A DNA stretch of 64,000 nucleotides. It comes from Chlorocebus sabaeus. Taxonomy: Eukaryota > Chordata > Mammalia > Primates > Cercopithecidae. Below, in pieces: positions 32,045 through 44,764 of the stretch (position 1 is the first letter of the stretch; each line of letters opens with the position of its first letter). The notes below the pieces were generated by a model. It made no database searches. It was not told where the DNA came from and was given only the letters and a program-made list of their open reading frames with translations. The stretch is taken from NCBI RefSeq assembly GCF_047675955.1, contig NC_132916.1, forward strand, positions 65,279,481-65,343,480, written 5' to 3'. The translations under genes and the position numbers were made by a program.

Positions 32045-34290
32045 CCAGGCTTTTTTCTACCCCAACTGCACTCACTATCTTGGGCTACTGTGATGTCACC
32101 AACAAATTACTATTGGTTTCAGTAATGTCCTGGGGAAAGGGTTTTTGTTCGTTGGTTTTTGGCTGTTTGTTTTGCAGAGCTGAACCCCAAACTAAATAAT
32201 TACAAAGCCCTGGGAGTAAATATTTTTTTCAGAAAGGCTTTTGTCTTGTCATACTCTAGGCTGTGCTCTGAGAATGGGGTTTTCAACAAAGCTCCAAATG
32301 GAAACTTGACTGTACGTGGGCTAGCTTTTATGCCTACTACGCCTCTGATGTGGGGAGTAAGGCAGGATGGGTCTATCCCCAAGTTAAAATGTCACAGACC
32401 ATGCTATTCCGATTGAGGTTTAGTAGTAGTTCTCGAATGGGTGTTTTCCACTCATTCTGTGAACTGGATTAATTTCCACAGTTTTGAAATGGTTGCTTTT
32501 TATTATTTTGCCAAATTTTATTGCTTTTAGGGGTACAGTAGGTTCACTCAGTTCTTAATTTCCTTACTCCAGAAGGCAGTGTCAAACAAGCATAGATCTT
32601 ACCCTCAATGCATGAGTATCCCAGCTGGAGTAGAATGATGAACACAGCTGGAGAGTAGTGGTACAGAACATTGAAGTAAGAACCTGTGGAAGTAGGAGTT
32701 AAGTGCCAGTATTAAATATTCAGATTTTGCGCCATAAGTAAGGGAAAATCCTCAATATTTAGAATTGAAGGAGTAACCTGGAAAATAAGATTTGTGAATA
32801 AGTATTCTGGAAATTGTAGATGAATTATTGAAGAATATTTTGATAAAAGGCAGGCAAGTTGGGAGGCTTCTAAAATATCTAGAAGTAAGCTAAAAATGTC
32901 ATGAGTTATTTGGGTCAATAGAAATCTATGAAATTGCAATAAACTTTTATTTTTTTAAGGAACAAGTTAGAATTTTAAGATTTGCTAATATGTGAGGCAG
33001 AAAAAAGGTTAAAATCAGAAATGCTTTAAGTTTTAAAATTTGAATTACTGGAGAAATTAATCCACTGATAGAAATAAGAGATTAGTGTTAGGAGAAGGAA
33101 AATTTGTTACATTGTTTGAATTTAAACATTGATGGGACACACAAAACAGTTTTAACTTTTAAAATTGGAGACAGGTAAATAGAATTCAGTTTAGAGTTTA
33201 GAGTCTGCTAATATAGATTTGTAAATAAATAATAAATTTCAGACAAGTACATTTTTTTAAAAGAGACATGATATTTACAGAGAAGTACGTTATACAAAAA
33301 ACACAGTTTTGAAGGTGGAAATGGAGTCAGCGAGACACGGATTGTGGATGATTTGCTGAGTTCTATCAATGGTGTGACCATTTATTGGAAGGATACCATT
33401 TAGAACTTGTTTAATATAGTTGAAAACAGAAATAACAAGTGGATAACCAAAATGGGAGAAAATTCTAGAAAAGATGCAACACAACTTTAAAACCTATGCA
33501 GTTTTCAAGGCACTCTAGTGTTATCTTTGACTGGATCTTGGATAGAAAGGACATTAATGGCAAAACTTGTGAAATCCAAATAATGTCTTAAGTTTAGTTA
33601 ATCATTGTAGAAAGAAAAATAATCTTATTGTTATCTCTTGCTGGTAGGTAATCACCTATCTGCTACAAATAATTAGAGCACAAGTAGAACCTCACAGATG
33701 AGTCAATGAACAATTTAGTGTTAACAAATTTTAGGAAAAGAATTTCATTTGAGTTCTCCTATTGTTTTCTTGTAGGTAGCGATGTGACATGTAGGGAAGG
33801 AAGAATTGAAGTTACTTCAGCTCTGAAGAATCAGAGCTAAAATGTTTATTTCATCAGTCATGGTAAATGTTTTGATAGGCCTCTGGAGAATGAAGCAGTC
33901 ACTTTTTAAGTATGTTATTTTTTATGGCAGTAGCACTGCATGTACATGGAACACAAGTTATTACTTTTACTAGAAAAGGAAATAGTGTTTTTGATGTTGT
34001 CATTAGATCTATAACTAGGATAAAAACATATAATCATAAATATGCTTGGTTTGAATCTATTTTTTATTCAAAATAATAAATATGAAATACTTTTTACTCA
34101 CATTCAACTTGCTGCCAGTTGACTGTGTTCATAATTTTTTATTAAAATATCTATGTTTTCTCCAGTTTATCATCTTATTATAGATAAGACATTTTTACAT
34201 GCAATGAAACAAGCTACTGAACAAACAAGTTATTCCCAAGTTCTGACTAATGTAATTCCATATAGACTCTCAGTTCTATTACATCATTGC
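32045..34290. other. Intergenic DNA, 2.2 kb, unassigned
   Basis: 32045-32420 has near-average GC and a plus-strand frame of 85 codons (32159-32416) facing a minus-strand frame of 60 codons (32382-32200). I recognise neither protein. The rest is AT-rich without recognised repeats. Some parts (32600-33000) look like a decayed interspersed repeat that I cannot name. Confidence 0.4.
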
Positions 34291-34637
34291 TGTATTAGTC
34301 TATTCTCACACTGCTAATAAAGATATACCCAAGACTGGATAATTTATAAAAGAAAGATATTTAATGGACTCAGTTCCACATGACTGGGGAGGCCTCAACA
34401 ATCATGGCAGAAGGCAAATGAGAAGTAAAATCCTGTCTTACATAGCAGAAAGCAAGAGAGTGCTCTTTATAAAACCATCAGATCTTGTGAGATTTATTCA
34501 CTATCATAAGAACAGCATGAGATAACCTGACCCCATGATTCAATTACCTCCCACCAGATCCCTCCCACAACACATGGGGGTTATGGGAGCTACAATTCAG
34601 GATGAGATTTGGGTGGAAACATAGCCAAACCATATTA
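34291..34637 (-). mobile_element. THE1-type MaLR LTR, antisense
   Basis: TGTATTAGTCTATTCTCACA, AAGACTGGATAATTTATAAA, GGAGGCCTCAACAATCATGG, AACCATCAGATCTTGTGAGA, CCCATGATTCAATTACCTCC and AGCCAAACCATATTA mark a nearly complete THE1 LTR. Solo. Confidence 0.9.
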
Positions 34638-35838
34638 GTCACCATGATATTTTATATTTTAGGTAATAATATTATTAATGATATTGATATCAACTTAAAA
34701 ATATATCAAATATTATCTTCCCCTATTACATTATCTGAAGATCTACCTCATATAGGTCATAATCTTCCTTAAGCATGGTCTTCCTTTTTCCCAAATAAGC
34801 AAATAGTGAACAATGTTGATCTCATTTCATTTGATTATGTTTGTAGTTGACTATCCTCTCAACTTCCCCTTAAAATACATCTTCACAAATTATTGGCTTT
34901 AAAAATAATTACAATAATGTCATCACTGAAATTTTTTTGTTACTTAAAAGCAATATAACGGACAAAACATGGTTCTTAAATATATTTTTTTTTGTTTTTA
35001 AATTCTGGAGATGCAATTTCTAGAATTTGTATTTTTACAGTTTGCTAAGTGTACAGTATGAAAATAGTCTGCTTCTGTGAAGAAAACCTCTGCCAAGAAC
35101 TTTTTGTTTTATCTTTATGATGAATGCAGATTCTCCATTAAAAAGCACATTTTTCATTTCAAATGTTGAATAAGATGATGCTTAAAATAATTCAGTTGGT
35201 TAAAATTAGATGCTAAGGAAGAAAAAAAGCACACACACGAGAGAATATTTTCTGGTTCTATAATAGTTTCATTTGATTATAAAATATAACTGTTAATCAC
35301 TTAATATATAAAAAGCCAACTGAGTCTTGGCATTCATGTTGTTTTGAGTAATGCTTCTTTCTTCATAAATACAAAATAATATTAAACACATTTTCTCAAT
35401 AACATTGTTACATATTAAATTATCCCACCTTTACTTTTAGTGAATGAAAAAAGTACTTAGTAGTATGATTAATTTTCTTCCTGCTATTAGTACGTGATTT
35501 TCTTCTTTCAGTCCACATACTGTTTGTCTTAAAAGATAACTCAGGGTATAATTCCATCAAAGAGGACAGTATAAATTCTCTACATGTTTGTTTTAGATTT
35601 AACCATTGCTTTCTCATAACATTATCTATCCTGCTCCTCTACTGAGGGATTTTGATCTTCTGCTCATTGGAGAAAACTTTTCCATAAAACCAAAAGTGTA
35701 ACTCCTATCTGAAATTGTTTATTTCTTCAAAAACATTTATTGTATACCTAAAGCATTCAATTCATTAATAAGGAATCTAGCGATAGGGTTGTTTAATGGG
35801 TATAAAATGCACTTTCAGCTTCAAACCAATTGGATATT
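34638..35838. other. Intergenic DNA, no gene seen
   Basis: AT-rich. No repeat or coding sequence recognised. Confidence 0.5.
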
Positions 35839-36182
35839 GTTGTGGTATGAATGTGTCCCCCAAAATTCATACATTGAAATCCTAATCCCCATGACGGTAT
35901 TAGAAAGTGGGCTTTGGGGAGGTGATTAGGTCATGGGGATGTAGCCTTCATAAATGGGATTAACGACTTTATAAAAGAAGCCCTAGAGAGATTCTCTGTT
36001 CTTTCCACATGGGAGGATATAGATAGAAGGTGCTCTTCATTAACTGAAAAGTGGGCCCATATCAGGCACAAAGTTTGTCTTAATCTTGGACTTCCCAGCC
36101 TTCAGAATAGTAAGAAATAAATTCTGCTTGTTTATAAGGCATCCAGTTTATGGTACTTTGTTACGGGAGCCTAAATGGATGG
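35839..36182 (+). mobile_element. MLT1-type MaLR LTR, sense
   Basis: TGTTGTGGTATGAATGTGTC at the start, TTGGGGAGGTGATTAGGTC, TTCCCAGCCTTCAGAATAG, AGAAATAAATTCTGC, and GGAGCCTAAATGGATG at the end. Solo LTR in otherwise anonymous DNA. Confidence 0.85.
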
Positions 36183-37002
36183 AGAGAGAGCTATAATAGG
36201 TAGATCAGTATTTTTTAAAACATGATGCGTGGATGAGCCTTATTTAGGAGTACCTACAGGTGTTTGTTAATAACGGTTGCTATGGCCTTATGCTGGGCTT
36301 AATAAACCAGAATACTTAAATTCAAAACCACTGCTGAGCATGCCACTGCATGTAGAAAGGTGTGAGGGTCACTGAGTTAGAAAGAAAAGTGATAGATAGT
36401 ACATAATCTATATTTAAGTCATTTTCTCATCACAAGCATTTATGATAGATTTGATAATACTCTGTAAAGAAACGTCCTAGGAAACTAGTCCTGCTGCATT
36501 CAGGCACGTCTGCAAATTCCCCACACTTCTAATACTTAGTTCCTTGTGCTAATCCTGTTTCATTAAAATATTCTTAAAGAAATTTGTTTGCATATTATTA
36601 TTGAAGTGGTTCCCAAAATATCTCAATTGAATTACTTTCTTTTTCAAAGTATTTTAAAAGAGCAATGATGTATTTTTATCAGCACACTAATCATCAAGAC
36701 CTGTTTTATATAACCCAGAGTGTTTTAAAAAAAATGAATTATGTTTGCCTATCTTCACCCAAATCCATCAGCCAAGACCAGGCACTTAATTTGCAAGTTC
36801 TAGTGCAAAATACATATGTGCAACTACTTCTTCATTATTTATTATTCATTTCAAAGTGATGGTATCAGAGCATTAGCAGAACCACAGGGTCCTGTAAAAC
36901 TGCATAGGTTTTTAATCCATGAAATTGTCCTTGCCAATAGAATATTCATATGACTTCTACTAGAGAATGACTAAAACATAGTTTAGAAAAAGAAAAAAAG
37001 AA
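36183..37002. other. Intergenic DNA, no gene seen
   Basis: No repeat or gene recognised. A 64-codon frame at 36665-36859 looks like chance. Confidence 0.5.
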
Positions 37003-37302
37003 GGCCCGCGCGGTGGCTCACACCTGTAATCCCAGCATTTTAGGAGGCCGAGGTGGGTGGATCACGAGGTCAAGAATTTGAGAACATCCTGGCCAACATG
37101 GTGAAGCCCCGTCTCTACTAAAAATACAAAAATTAGCCGGGCGTGGGGGCGGGCACCTGTAGTCCAGCTACTCGCAGGAGAATGGCGTGAACCCGGGAGG
37201 CGGAGGCTGCGGTGATCCGAGATCGCGCCACTGCACTCCAGCCTGGGCGAAAGAGCAAGACTCTGTCTCAAAAAAACAAACAAACAAACAAACAAACAAA
37301 AG
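37003..37302 (+). mobile_element. Alu (AluY/Sg-like), sense, with small deletion
   Basis: Starts GGCCCGCGCGGTGGCTCAC and ends with a (CAAA)n tail. The second monomer has a 12-14 bp deletion: CTACTCG runs directly into CAGGAGAATGG, losing GGAGGCTGAGG. It forms a tail-to-tail inverted pair with the Alu at 37362. Confidence 0.95.
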
Positions 37303-37361
37303 GATATTTACATATTATTTATGTTATCTAACACCTAAAAATTTTAAACAAAGGCAAGTCC

Positions 37362-37664
37362 TTTTGTTTTTTGTTTTGTTTTGTTTTGACGAAGTCTCGC
37401 TCTGTTACCAGGCTGGAGTGCAGTGGCGGGATCTCGGCTCACTGCAACCTCCGCCTCCCGGGTTCAAGCGATTCCACTGCTTCAGCCTCCTGTGTAGCTG
37501 GGATTACAGACCCACGCCATCACTCCCGGCTAATTTTTGTATTTTTGGTAGAGACAGGGTTTCACCATGTTGGCCAGGATAGTCTCCATCTCCTGATCTC
37601 CTGATCCACCCGTCTCACTCTCCCAAAGTGCTGGGATTACAGGCGTGAGCCACCACGACTGGCC
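37362..37664 (-). mobile_element. Alu (AluS-like), antisense
   Basis: Antisense Alu with a TTTTG-rich tail from 37362 and the head ending CACCACGACTGGCC. Sixty bases separate it from the sense Alu at 37003-37302. Confidence 0.95.
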
Positions 37665-37708
37665 AAGTCAGTCTTAAGTTATGTAATGCTACCTTTAGAT
37701 TGTATTAA

Positions 37709-37710
37709 TT

Positions 37711-37749
<39 letters not shown>

Positions 37750-37753
37750 TTTT
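37709..37753 (+). repeat. (TTTA)n microsatellite
   Basis: About eleven TTTA units in a row. Confidence 0.95.
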
Positions 37754-39325
37754 TCTGGTGAAAAATATGTATATTTAGAATTAGCCAGCTAGACTCAGTG
37801 TAAATGATCCCAGTTTTATAGGACAATTTCTTGAAGAAAATCACTTAATGACAATTGATCACTTCAATCAATTACTTATTTTAAAATGAATTTTCTATTT
37901 TTCAACCCCTTTTTACCCAACTCCAAACTTGTTCTGACCAAATGAATCTAGACTTGTAGAATACTGTTCCCATATAATAAATATTTAATTTGGCAGAAAA
38001 TAGAAATAGGTGATACCAAGGTAGATCTTTGGCTTCCAGTTAATGTAGAACTTAATATCTCAGATCCAATGTTCAATCTCTTAATAAACACAGACCAAAA
38101 ATGTGTAAAACAGGAATACCACTGCAATACAGCCAAATTAAGTAGTATTTAACACAGTTTCCTGCTATTTTTCTTCTTTTGCCATCATAAACACATTTTT
38201 TAAATTCCACTGTTTCTAAATACATACTTCTCTCACATGTTCCACATGGAGACATTTAAATAACTATGTAGTATGGGTAAAATAGAATAACCTTTAAGAT
38301 CTCTGCCAGCTGGCATTGAAATGAACCTTCAAAATCATTGTTTTCCCTTCTCTGAAGGACTCCCTGAGGATTACATTGAAAATAATTCTGTCTTGCTGTC
38401 TAACATAGTTCATGCATCAACTCTAACCTACAGTGACACAGAATAATTCCTGTGGTGTATTACCCTGAATGATCCACATTGAACATTCAGAAGACAATTT
38501 TAACATTCATGTTCTACATCTATAACATGTATGTTGAGATCAAGATTTATTGATGTTTATCAGTGTATGCTATAATAGATAATAGCTTGGGAAAATTATA
38601 TCTGGTAGACCTGACTAAATATATGACTGCACATAATAAAATTATATGCAGTCATATAGTAGTTCAAACAGTTACATCAATAACTTACACTGGCACTTAC
38701 TTTACCATATTAAGTATTATGGTTTAGAGAGAAAATGGAAAGTATGCTGTGATGTTTAAAGTATTCTACTGGAAACATTTGTTATCTTTCGCCTTGTATT
38801 CTCAAATTGATGTTTTCCTTGTCATTATGTCTTTACAGCAATATTTTATCTGATACTATGTCATAGATTAGCCCTCATTCTTCAGATAAGTGACAGTAAA
38901 ATACTTTATGTTATCTATGATTTTTAAAACAATGTGCCTTGAGCATTTATAATAAAAAAAAATTTCTTTATAAATTTAAACAGCTACAAAGATGCTGTTT
39001 CTGGCATATTAAAAACTTTTTCATCTCCAAACAAAACTATTACATTAATTTTTAAAAAGTAGCCAATTCAATCTAAATACCAAAGTGTTTTATTAGCTAC
39101 TATCATCCATTTATAAAATCCTAAATGACTGCCTCTGTACCAGACAGAATATTTGCACTGTATCTTTTCTTTTTCTTTTTGCATTTAAATTAACTCACAA
39201 TGACTTCATCCAAAATAATACATAATATCATTTTAAAAGATCATTGATTATCCAAGCATGTAGAAGTTTTAGAATAATCTTCAAAGATCAAGTTCCTGTG
39301 ACTATAAGCTTCAAAGGGTTAAATT
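37754..39325. other. Intergenic DNA with one hairpin, no gene
   Basis: AT-rich and anonymous. Two overlapping minus-strand frames of about 60 codons (37948-38255) match nothing I know. It contains the hairpin at 38620-38658. Confidence 0.5.
38620..38658. repeat. Hairpin, 16-bp arms and 7-nt loop
   Basis: Left arm TATATGACTGCACATA (38620-38635) and right arm TATATGCAGTCATATA (38643-38658) pair with one mismatch. Loop ATAAAAT. Confidence 0.85.
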
Positions 39326-39329
39326 TCTT

Positions 39330-41640
39330 TCAAATTTTTTTATTTCAATAGTTTTTTGTTTCATGGATGTATTATATAATGGTAAATTGTCAGATTTTAG
39401 TGCACCCCATCACCCCAGGAGTGCATGTTGTACTCAATATATACTTTTTTAATCCCTCATCTTGCCTCCCACCCTCTCCTTTCTGAGTCTCCAAAGTCCA
39501 TTATATCACTTGGCATACTTTTGTGAATTCATAGCTTAGCTCCTACTGATAAGTGAGAACATACAGCATATGGTTTTCCATTCCTGAGTTACTTCACTTA
39601 GAATAATAGCCTTTAGTACCATCAAAGTTGCTGTGAAATAATTTATTTTGTTTATTTTTACGGCTGAATAGTATTCCATGGTGCATGTATACCAGATTTT
39701 CTTTACCCACTTATTGGTCGATGGACACTTAGGTTGGTTCTATATCTTTGCAATTGTGAATTGGGCTGCAATAAACATATGTGAGCACATGTCTTCTTCA
39801 TACAATAATTTCTTTTCCTTTGGGTAGATACTAAGTAGTGGGATTGCTGGATCAAATGGTAGACCTATGTATTTGTTTGTTTTCATGCTGCTGATTAAGA
39901 CATACCCAAGACTGGGCAATTTACAAAGGAAAAACTTTAATGGACTCACAGTTCCACCTGGCTGTGGAGGCCTCACAATCATGGCAGAAGGTAAAAGGCA
40001 CGTCTCACATAGCGACAGACAAGAGAAGAGAACGAGCATCATGCAGAAGAGGTATTCCCTTTTAAATCCATCAGATCTCATGAGACTTATTCACTACCGA
40101 AGAAGAGTGTGGGGGAAACCACCCCCATAATTCAATTATCTCCCACTGGGTCCCTCCGACAATATGAGGGAATTATAGGAGGTTCAATTCAAGATGAAAT
40201 TTGGGCAGGTACACAGCCAAACCATATCAATCTACTTTTAGCTCTTTAAGGAATCTCCATACTGTTTTCCATAGAGGTTGTACTAATTTACATTCCCACC
40301 AGCAGTGTATAAGTGTTCCCCTTTGACCATATTCATGCCAAAATCTGTTGTTTTTTGAGTTTTTAATAAGGGTCATCCTTGCAGGAGGAAAGTAGTATCT
40401 CATTATGGTTTTAATTTGCATTTTCCTGGCGATTAGTGATATTCAGCATTTTTTTCATGTTGGTTGGACAATTGTATATCTTCTTTTGAGAAATGTCTAT
40501 TCATGTTATTTGCCCACTTTTTGATGTGATTATTTGTTTTTTTCTTGTTGATTTGTTTGAGTTCTTAGTGGATTCTGGATACTAGTCCTTTGTCAGATGC
40601 ATAGTTTGCAAATCTTTTCTCCCATTCTGTGGGTTGTCTGTTTAACCTGCTGATTATTTACTTTGCTATGAAGATTTTTAATTTAATCAGGTCCAATTTA
40701 TTTATTTTTATTTCTGTTGCATTTGCTTTTGGGGTCTTAGCCATGAATTCTTTGAATAGACCACTGTCCAGAAGAGATTTTACAAGGTTATCTTCTAGAA
40801 ATTTGACGGTTTTGGGTCTTAGATTTAAGTCTTCGATCAATTTTGAGTTGATTTTTGCATAAGGTGAGAGACAGAGATCCAGTCTCATTCTTTTACACGA
40901 AGCTAGCAGGTTTTTGTAGTAACATTTATTTAGGTGTCCTTTCCCTAATTTATGTTTTTGTATGCTTTGTTGAAGACCAGTTGGATTTAAGTATTTGGCT
41001 TTATTTCTGGGTTCTCTATTCTGTTCCATTGGTCTATGTGCCTACTTTTATATCAGTACCATGCTGTTTTGGTGCTTATACTCTTACAATGTAACTTGAA
41101 GTCAAGTAATGTGATGCCTCCAGATTTATTCTTTTGGCTTAAAATGGCTTGGGTTATTTGGGCTCTTTTTTGGTTTCATATGAATTTTATGATAGTACTT
41201 CTAATGCTGTGAAAAATAATGTTGCTATTTTGATGGGAATTGTGTTGAATCTGTAGATTGCTTTGGGCAGTAGGGTACTTTTCACAATATTGATCCTTCC
41301 AGTTTATGATCATAAAACATGTTTAAATTTGTTTGTGTCATCTATGATTTCTTTCAGCAGTGTTTTGTAATTCTCATTGAAGATATTTTTCACTTCCTTG
41401 GTCAAATATTCCTAGGTAATTTTTTTTTTTTGTCACTGTTATAAAAGGGGTTGAGTTCTTGATTAAATTCTCAGCTTGGTTATTATTGGTGAAAATGAAT
41501 TTTGTAATGTGAGACTTTACTGACTTCATTTATCAAACATAGGAATCTTTAGAAGAGTCTTTAATGTTTTCTAGGTATACAATCATATCATGGGTGAACA
41601 GTGATAGTTTGACTTCTTCTTTTCTTATTTGGATAAAAGG
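39330..41640 (-). mobile_element. L1 (L1PB/PA-like), antisense, split by a THE1 LTR
   Basis: The 3' UTR is at the left (39330-39560: ATTTCAATAGTTTTTTGTTT, GGTGCACCCCATCACCCC-like, AAGTCCATTATATCACTTGG), then ORF2 read leftward from about 41640. Minus-strand frames at 41029-40658 and 40421-40227 give clear ORF2 text (LGKGHLNKCYYKNLLASC; MRYYFPPARMTLIKNSKNN). It is 5'-truncated at about 41640 and frameshifted. About 1.95 kb without the LTR. Confidence 0.9.
39868..40229 (-). mobile_element. THE1-type MaLR LTR in the L1
   Basis: TGTATTTGTTTGTTTTCATG at the left and AGCCAAACCATATCA at the right, with target duplications ACCTA (39863-39867) and ATCTA (40230-40234). The L1 ORF2 sequence continues exactly across it. 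Confidence 0.92.
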
Positions 41641-41804
41641 TTAAAATATCTGCTGATTATCATGACAATTAGAATTAGTGTAAATTGATTAAAGCATCAT
41701 TAGTATATTATACTTTCTGATAATAATGTTTTTTACACTATTATTAAAATAGTTACTGTAATGTTTTTGTTATAATGTATGCATGTATTCATTGATGAAA
41801 TTTA
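41641..41804. other. Short AT-rich spacer
   Basis: Between the L1 5' truncation point and the AluY; nothing recognised. Confidence 0.5.
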
Positions 41805-42018
41805 TTTATTTTTATTATTTTATTTTATTTTATTTTTTTTTTGAGACGGAGTCAGGCTCTGTCGCCCAGGCTGGAGTGCAGTGGCCGGATCTCAGCTCAC
41901 TGCAAGCTCCGCCTCCCGGGTTCATGCCATTCTCCTGCCTCAGCCTCCTGAGTAACTGGGACTACAGGCGCCGCCACCACGCCCGGCTAATTTTTTGCAT
42001 TTTTAGTAGAGACGGGGT
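41805..42018 (-). mobile_element. AluY, 5'-truncated, antisense; AluYR-like base run
   Basis: Little-diverged antisense Alu with a TTTTA-rich tail and intact second monomer. It breaks off at AGAGACGGGG, so the first roughly 100 bp of the element are missing. GTGGCCGGATCTCAGCTC (sense strand: GATCCGGCCAC) replaces the usual GTGGCGCGATCTCGGCTC. I associate this variant with Old World monkey AluYR elements. Confidence 0.9.
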
Positions 42019-42775
42019 TGGTAAGAAATGTTAAACATTATTTCTGTTACTATTTTTTATATGTTCCGAGCATAAGCACTGAGAAAACATGTGTATATAT
42101 GCACATGTCATATATTTATATAATTGTTACATCAACTATTCCAATGTCACTGCTGTAACCTCCTTCTGAATTATGTAAGAAAAATGATATAGTGCAGACT
42201 TAGCAAAAAATATTTTTAATGATCTATCAGCTAACAAACTCAAGTTTTCAAATTAAGACTCCATCAGACTTGAAAAAGAATACTTTTTGTTGTCCAATGT
42301 CAACATAAATATTATATCTACCTTTAAACATTCTCTGACCTCTCAGACTTGGTTATTTTATCTACCCTTCTACACCATTGCAATGCTCTATCTTTATCAA
42401 CACATATATGTCATCTAATAAATGATCTGTCCTTCTGTTTGAATATTAAACTTCTTAAATACAAGGACCATGTCTTATTTATATATGTTAAATGAATAAA
42501 ATAATAAATTAATGCAAGTCTATTTTACTACACACATTTATAAAAGCTCAAAAGTGACACAGGAATTATTTTAATGCCATAACACCCTTTATGTTGTTCA
42601 TTTCTTTCTAAAATGAAGTTATTTATTTAGCATTAAAATATACCATATCTATTCTTGATTACATGCTGCTAAATTGAGATATATAGCTTTGAATTTCTGA
42701 GATCATTTATTTGTAATGGCTTCTGATTTTAATTGAAAAGCAACATTACACAAATTTATTAGATAACAGCATGTT
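42019..42775. other. Intergenic DNA, no gene seen
   Basis: AT-rich. No repeats recognised. Confidence 0.5.
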
Positions 42776-42990
42776 GTTGTGATTAAGATAATAGATCCTG
42801 AGGTCACACAGATTTCCTGCCATGGACTATCTGTGTAAGCTTGGGCAAATTACTTAATCTATGTTTCAGTTTCTTCATCTATAAACAGTCAATAATAGCA
42901 GCACCCACCACATCAGGTTGTTTTAAATATTAAAGGAGATAATAAAAATTAAGTCATTAACTTGTGTTTGCCTGGCAGATTTTAAGTCTT
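42776..42990 (+). repeat. MIR SINE, nearly complete, sense
   Basis: TGTGATTAAGATAATAGATC, TTTCCTGCCATGGACTATC, GTAAGCTTGGGCAAATTACT, GTTTCAGTTTCTTCATCT and GGTTGTTTTAAATATTAAAG follow the MIR consensus in order. Confidence 0.8.
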
Positions 42991-42999
42991 TAGTAAATG

Positions 43000-43341
43000 T
43001 CTTTGTCACATTGGGCTGCCCATAACCAAATATCACAGATGGTGGCTTAAACAACAGACATTTATTTCTTATAGTTCTGGAGGCTGGAAAATCCAAGATG
43101 GAGGGGCTAAAAGATTCATTTCCTGGTAAGGTCCCTCTTCCTGGCTTGCATACCTTGTCTCCTGGTTTCTGTCTCTTCAGATGGTGGAAAAAGAGAGAAA
43201 GCTCTTCCTCTTATAAAGACATTAATCCTACTTGGAGAGTCTGGCCCTTAAGATTTCCCAAAGGCTCCACCCCCAAACACAATCACAGTAGGGTTCCAAC
43301 ATGTGATTTTTTAGGGGAACAAAACATTCTGTCCACAGCAG
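43000..43341 (-). mobile_element. MLT1-type MaLR LTR, antisense
   Basis: TTGTCACATTGGGCTGCCCA, GGTGGCTTAAACAACAGAC, GTTCTGGAGGCTGGAAAATC, TCTTATAAAGACATTAATCC and TTCCAACATGTGATTTTTTAG mark an antisense MLT1. The plus-strand frame through it (126 codons) is incidental. Confidence 0.8.
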
Positions 43342-43823
43342 TAAATAATACTTATTCTACTATTATTATATTTACTATTACCACCACCATCACTACCATA
43401 ACTAATGTGAATAGTGCTTCATTTTACCTTATGTGTATGACCAATCCTGTAAGCACAAACAAACCCAGCAGAAGATAATGCAATTGTGGCTAGAAAGGTA
43501 AAAAGAAACATAATAAAATTCCCCATATAGTGTATATGGTAAATTATAGCACCAAAGAGCAATATAATTCATGAGAACGTCTACAGTAAAAGGCAGGTTC
43601 AGTGACTGAAAAACTGAGCAAGCCAATGAGATGAGGCATAAGGTGAATCTTGAAATAAAACCTTGCATTTAATACCTGGCCTATACTCTGTGCAATCACG
43701 GCCTTTGAAATCTTAATGTAATTTTGCATCAATGTTGTAATAACAATATTCTCTTTGTAGGGCTAATGGTCTGTAGGGAAAGTGCTAAAGATAAATTTCT
43801 CTTTCCTTTTTTTCCCCTTCTTT

Positions 43824-43854
<31 letters not shown>

Positions 43855-44764
43855 GTCTTTAAAGTAAATGTGACTTAAAAAGGTGGGTTTGTGGGGCTGA
43901 ACCTGAGCCTTGTGTACATGCACATGTGTGGCAGGGACTAATAGAGCATTATATCAGCACCTAAGGGCTCAGTTCCATTTTCTCTCTTCTCAGTTGCGAT
44001 TCATCACTTGTTTATTACAGAAAAATGAGCTCAAAAATGTTGAAAGACATATAAGTTCCATGAAATCTCCATTAGAACAGATAATTTATTTTGTTCCTGG
44101 CTGTAACCTTGAAACCTGGAAAAGTAGCTGGCACATATGAAGCATTCAAAACATTTCTGTTGCTTTAATAATGACATAACATTTTATTTGTGGGTTTTAC
44201 ATGTATCTTGTCAGGCTTTTTAATGATCTAATTTATGAGATGAAGAGCTATGTCCAGAACTAAGTATGAAAATGTCTCTAAATAATCAATCAATTCATTC
44301 ATTGATTTACTCATTCTCATCCATTTATTATTAATCACTTACAATGATAATGCCACAGCTTTTGTGCATAATTACCATATTTTTCAGTTATTCACAAAAA
44401 ATAACATATTTTTATTATAGGAATAAATGGTCTATAACTCAAACTTAATTATGTTTGATGAATTGCAACAGGTAAAGAAAGAGCATTTAATTTTGAATAT
44501 TCAACCTTTCTCCATTATTCTTAAAAGGGATTCATTACAGTCTGAATTAAATTGGTTGGCAATGACATTATTATCACTGCATGTGCATTTTTTTTCGAAG
44601 AGCATCCTCTAGATTCACTTGATGGATGGAAAGAACCTATAATACCTATTTTCCTGGTTTAAGAAAGGCCTAACTCTTTCCAGGAAAGATAGAAATTTAA
44701 TTACAAGTAGTTAAATTTGCCTCTACTTCAGGGTTCTAGGTCAATTCATTTTTCAAAATGCAAT
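43342..44764. other. Intergenic DNA with a T-rich tract, no gene
   Basis: 43795-43855 is a pyrimidine tract ending in about 30 T. Several 60-80 codon frames on both strands look like chance. Nothing else recognised. Confidence 0.5.

Noticed and set aside
43098..43478. 126-codon plus-strand frame
   Set aside because: It runs through an antisense MLT1 LTR and its flank; the peptide is a by-product of the repeat.
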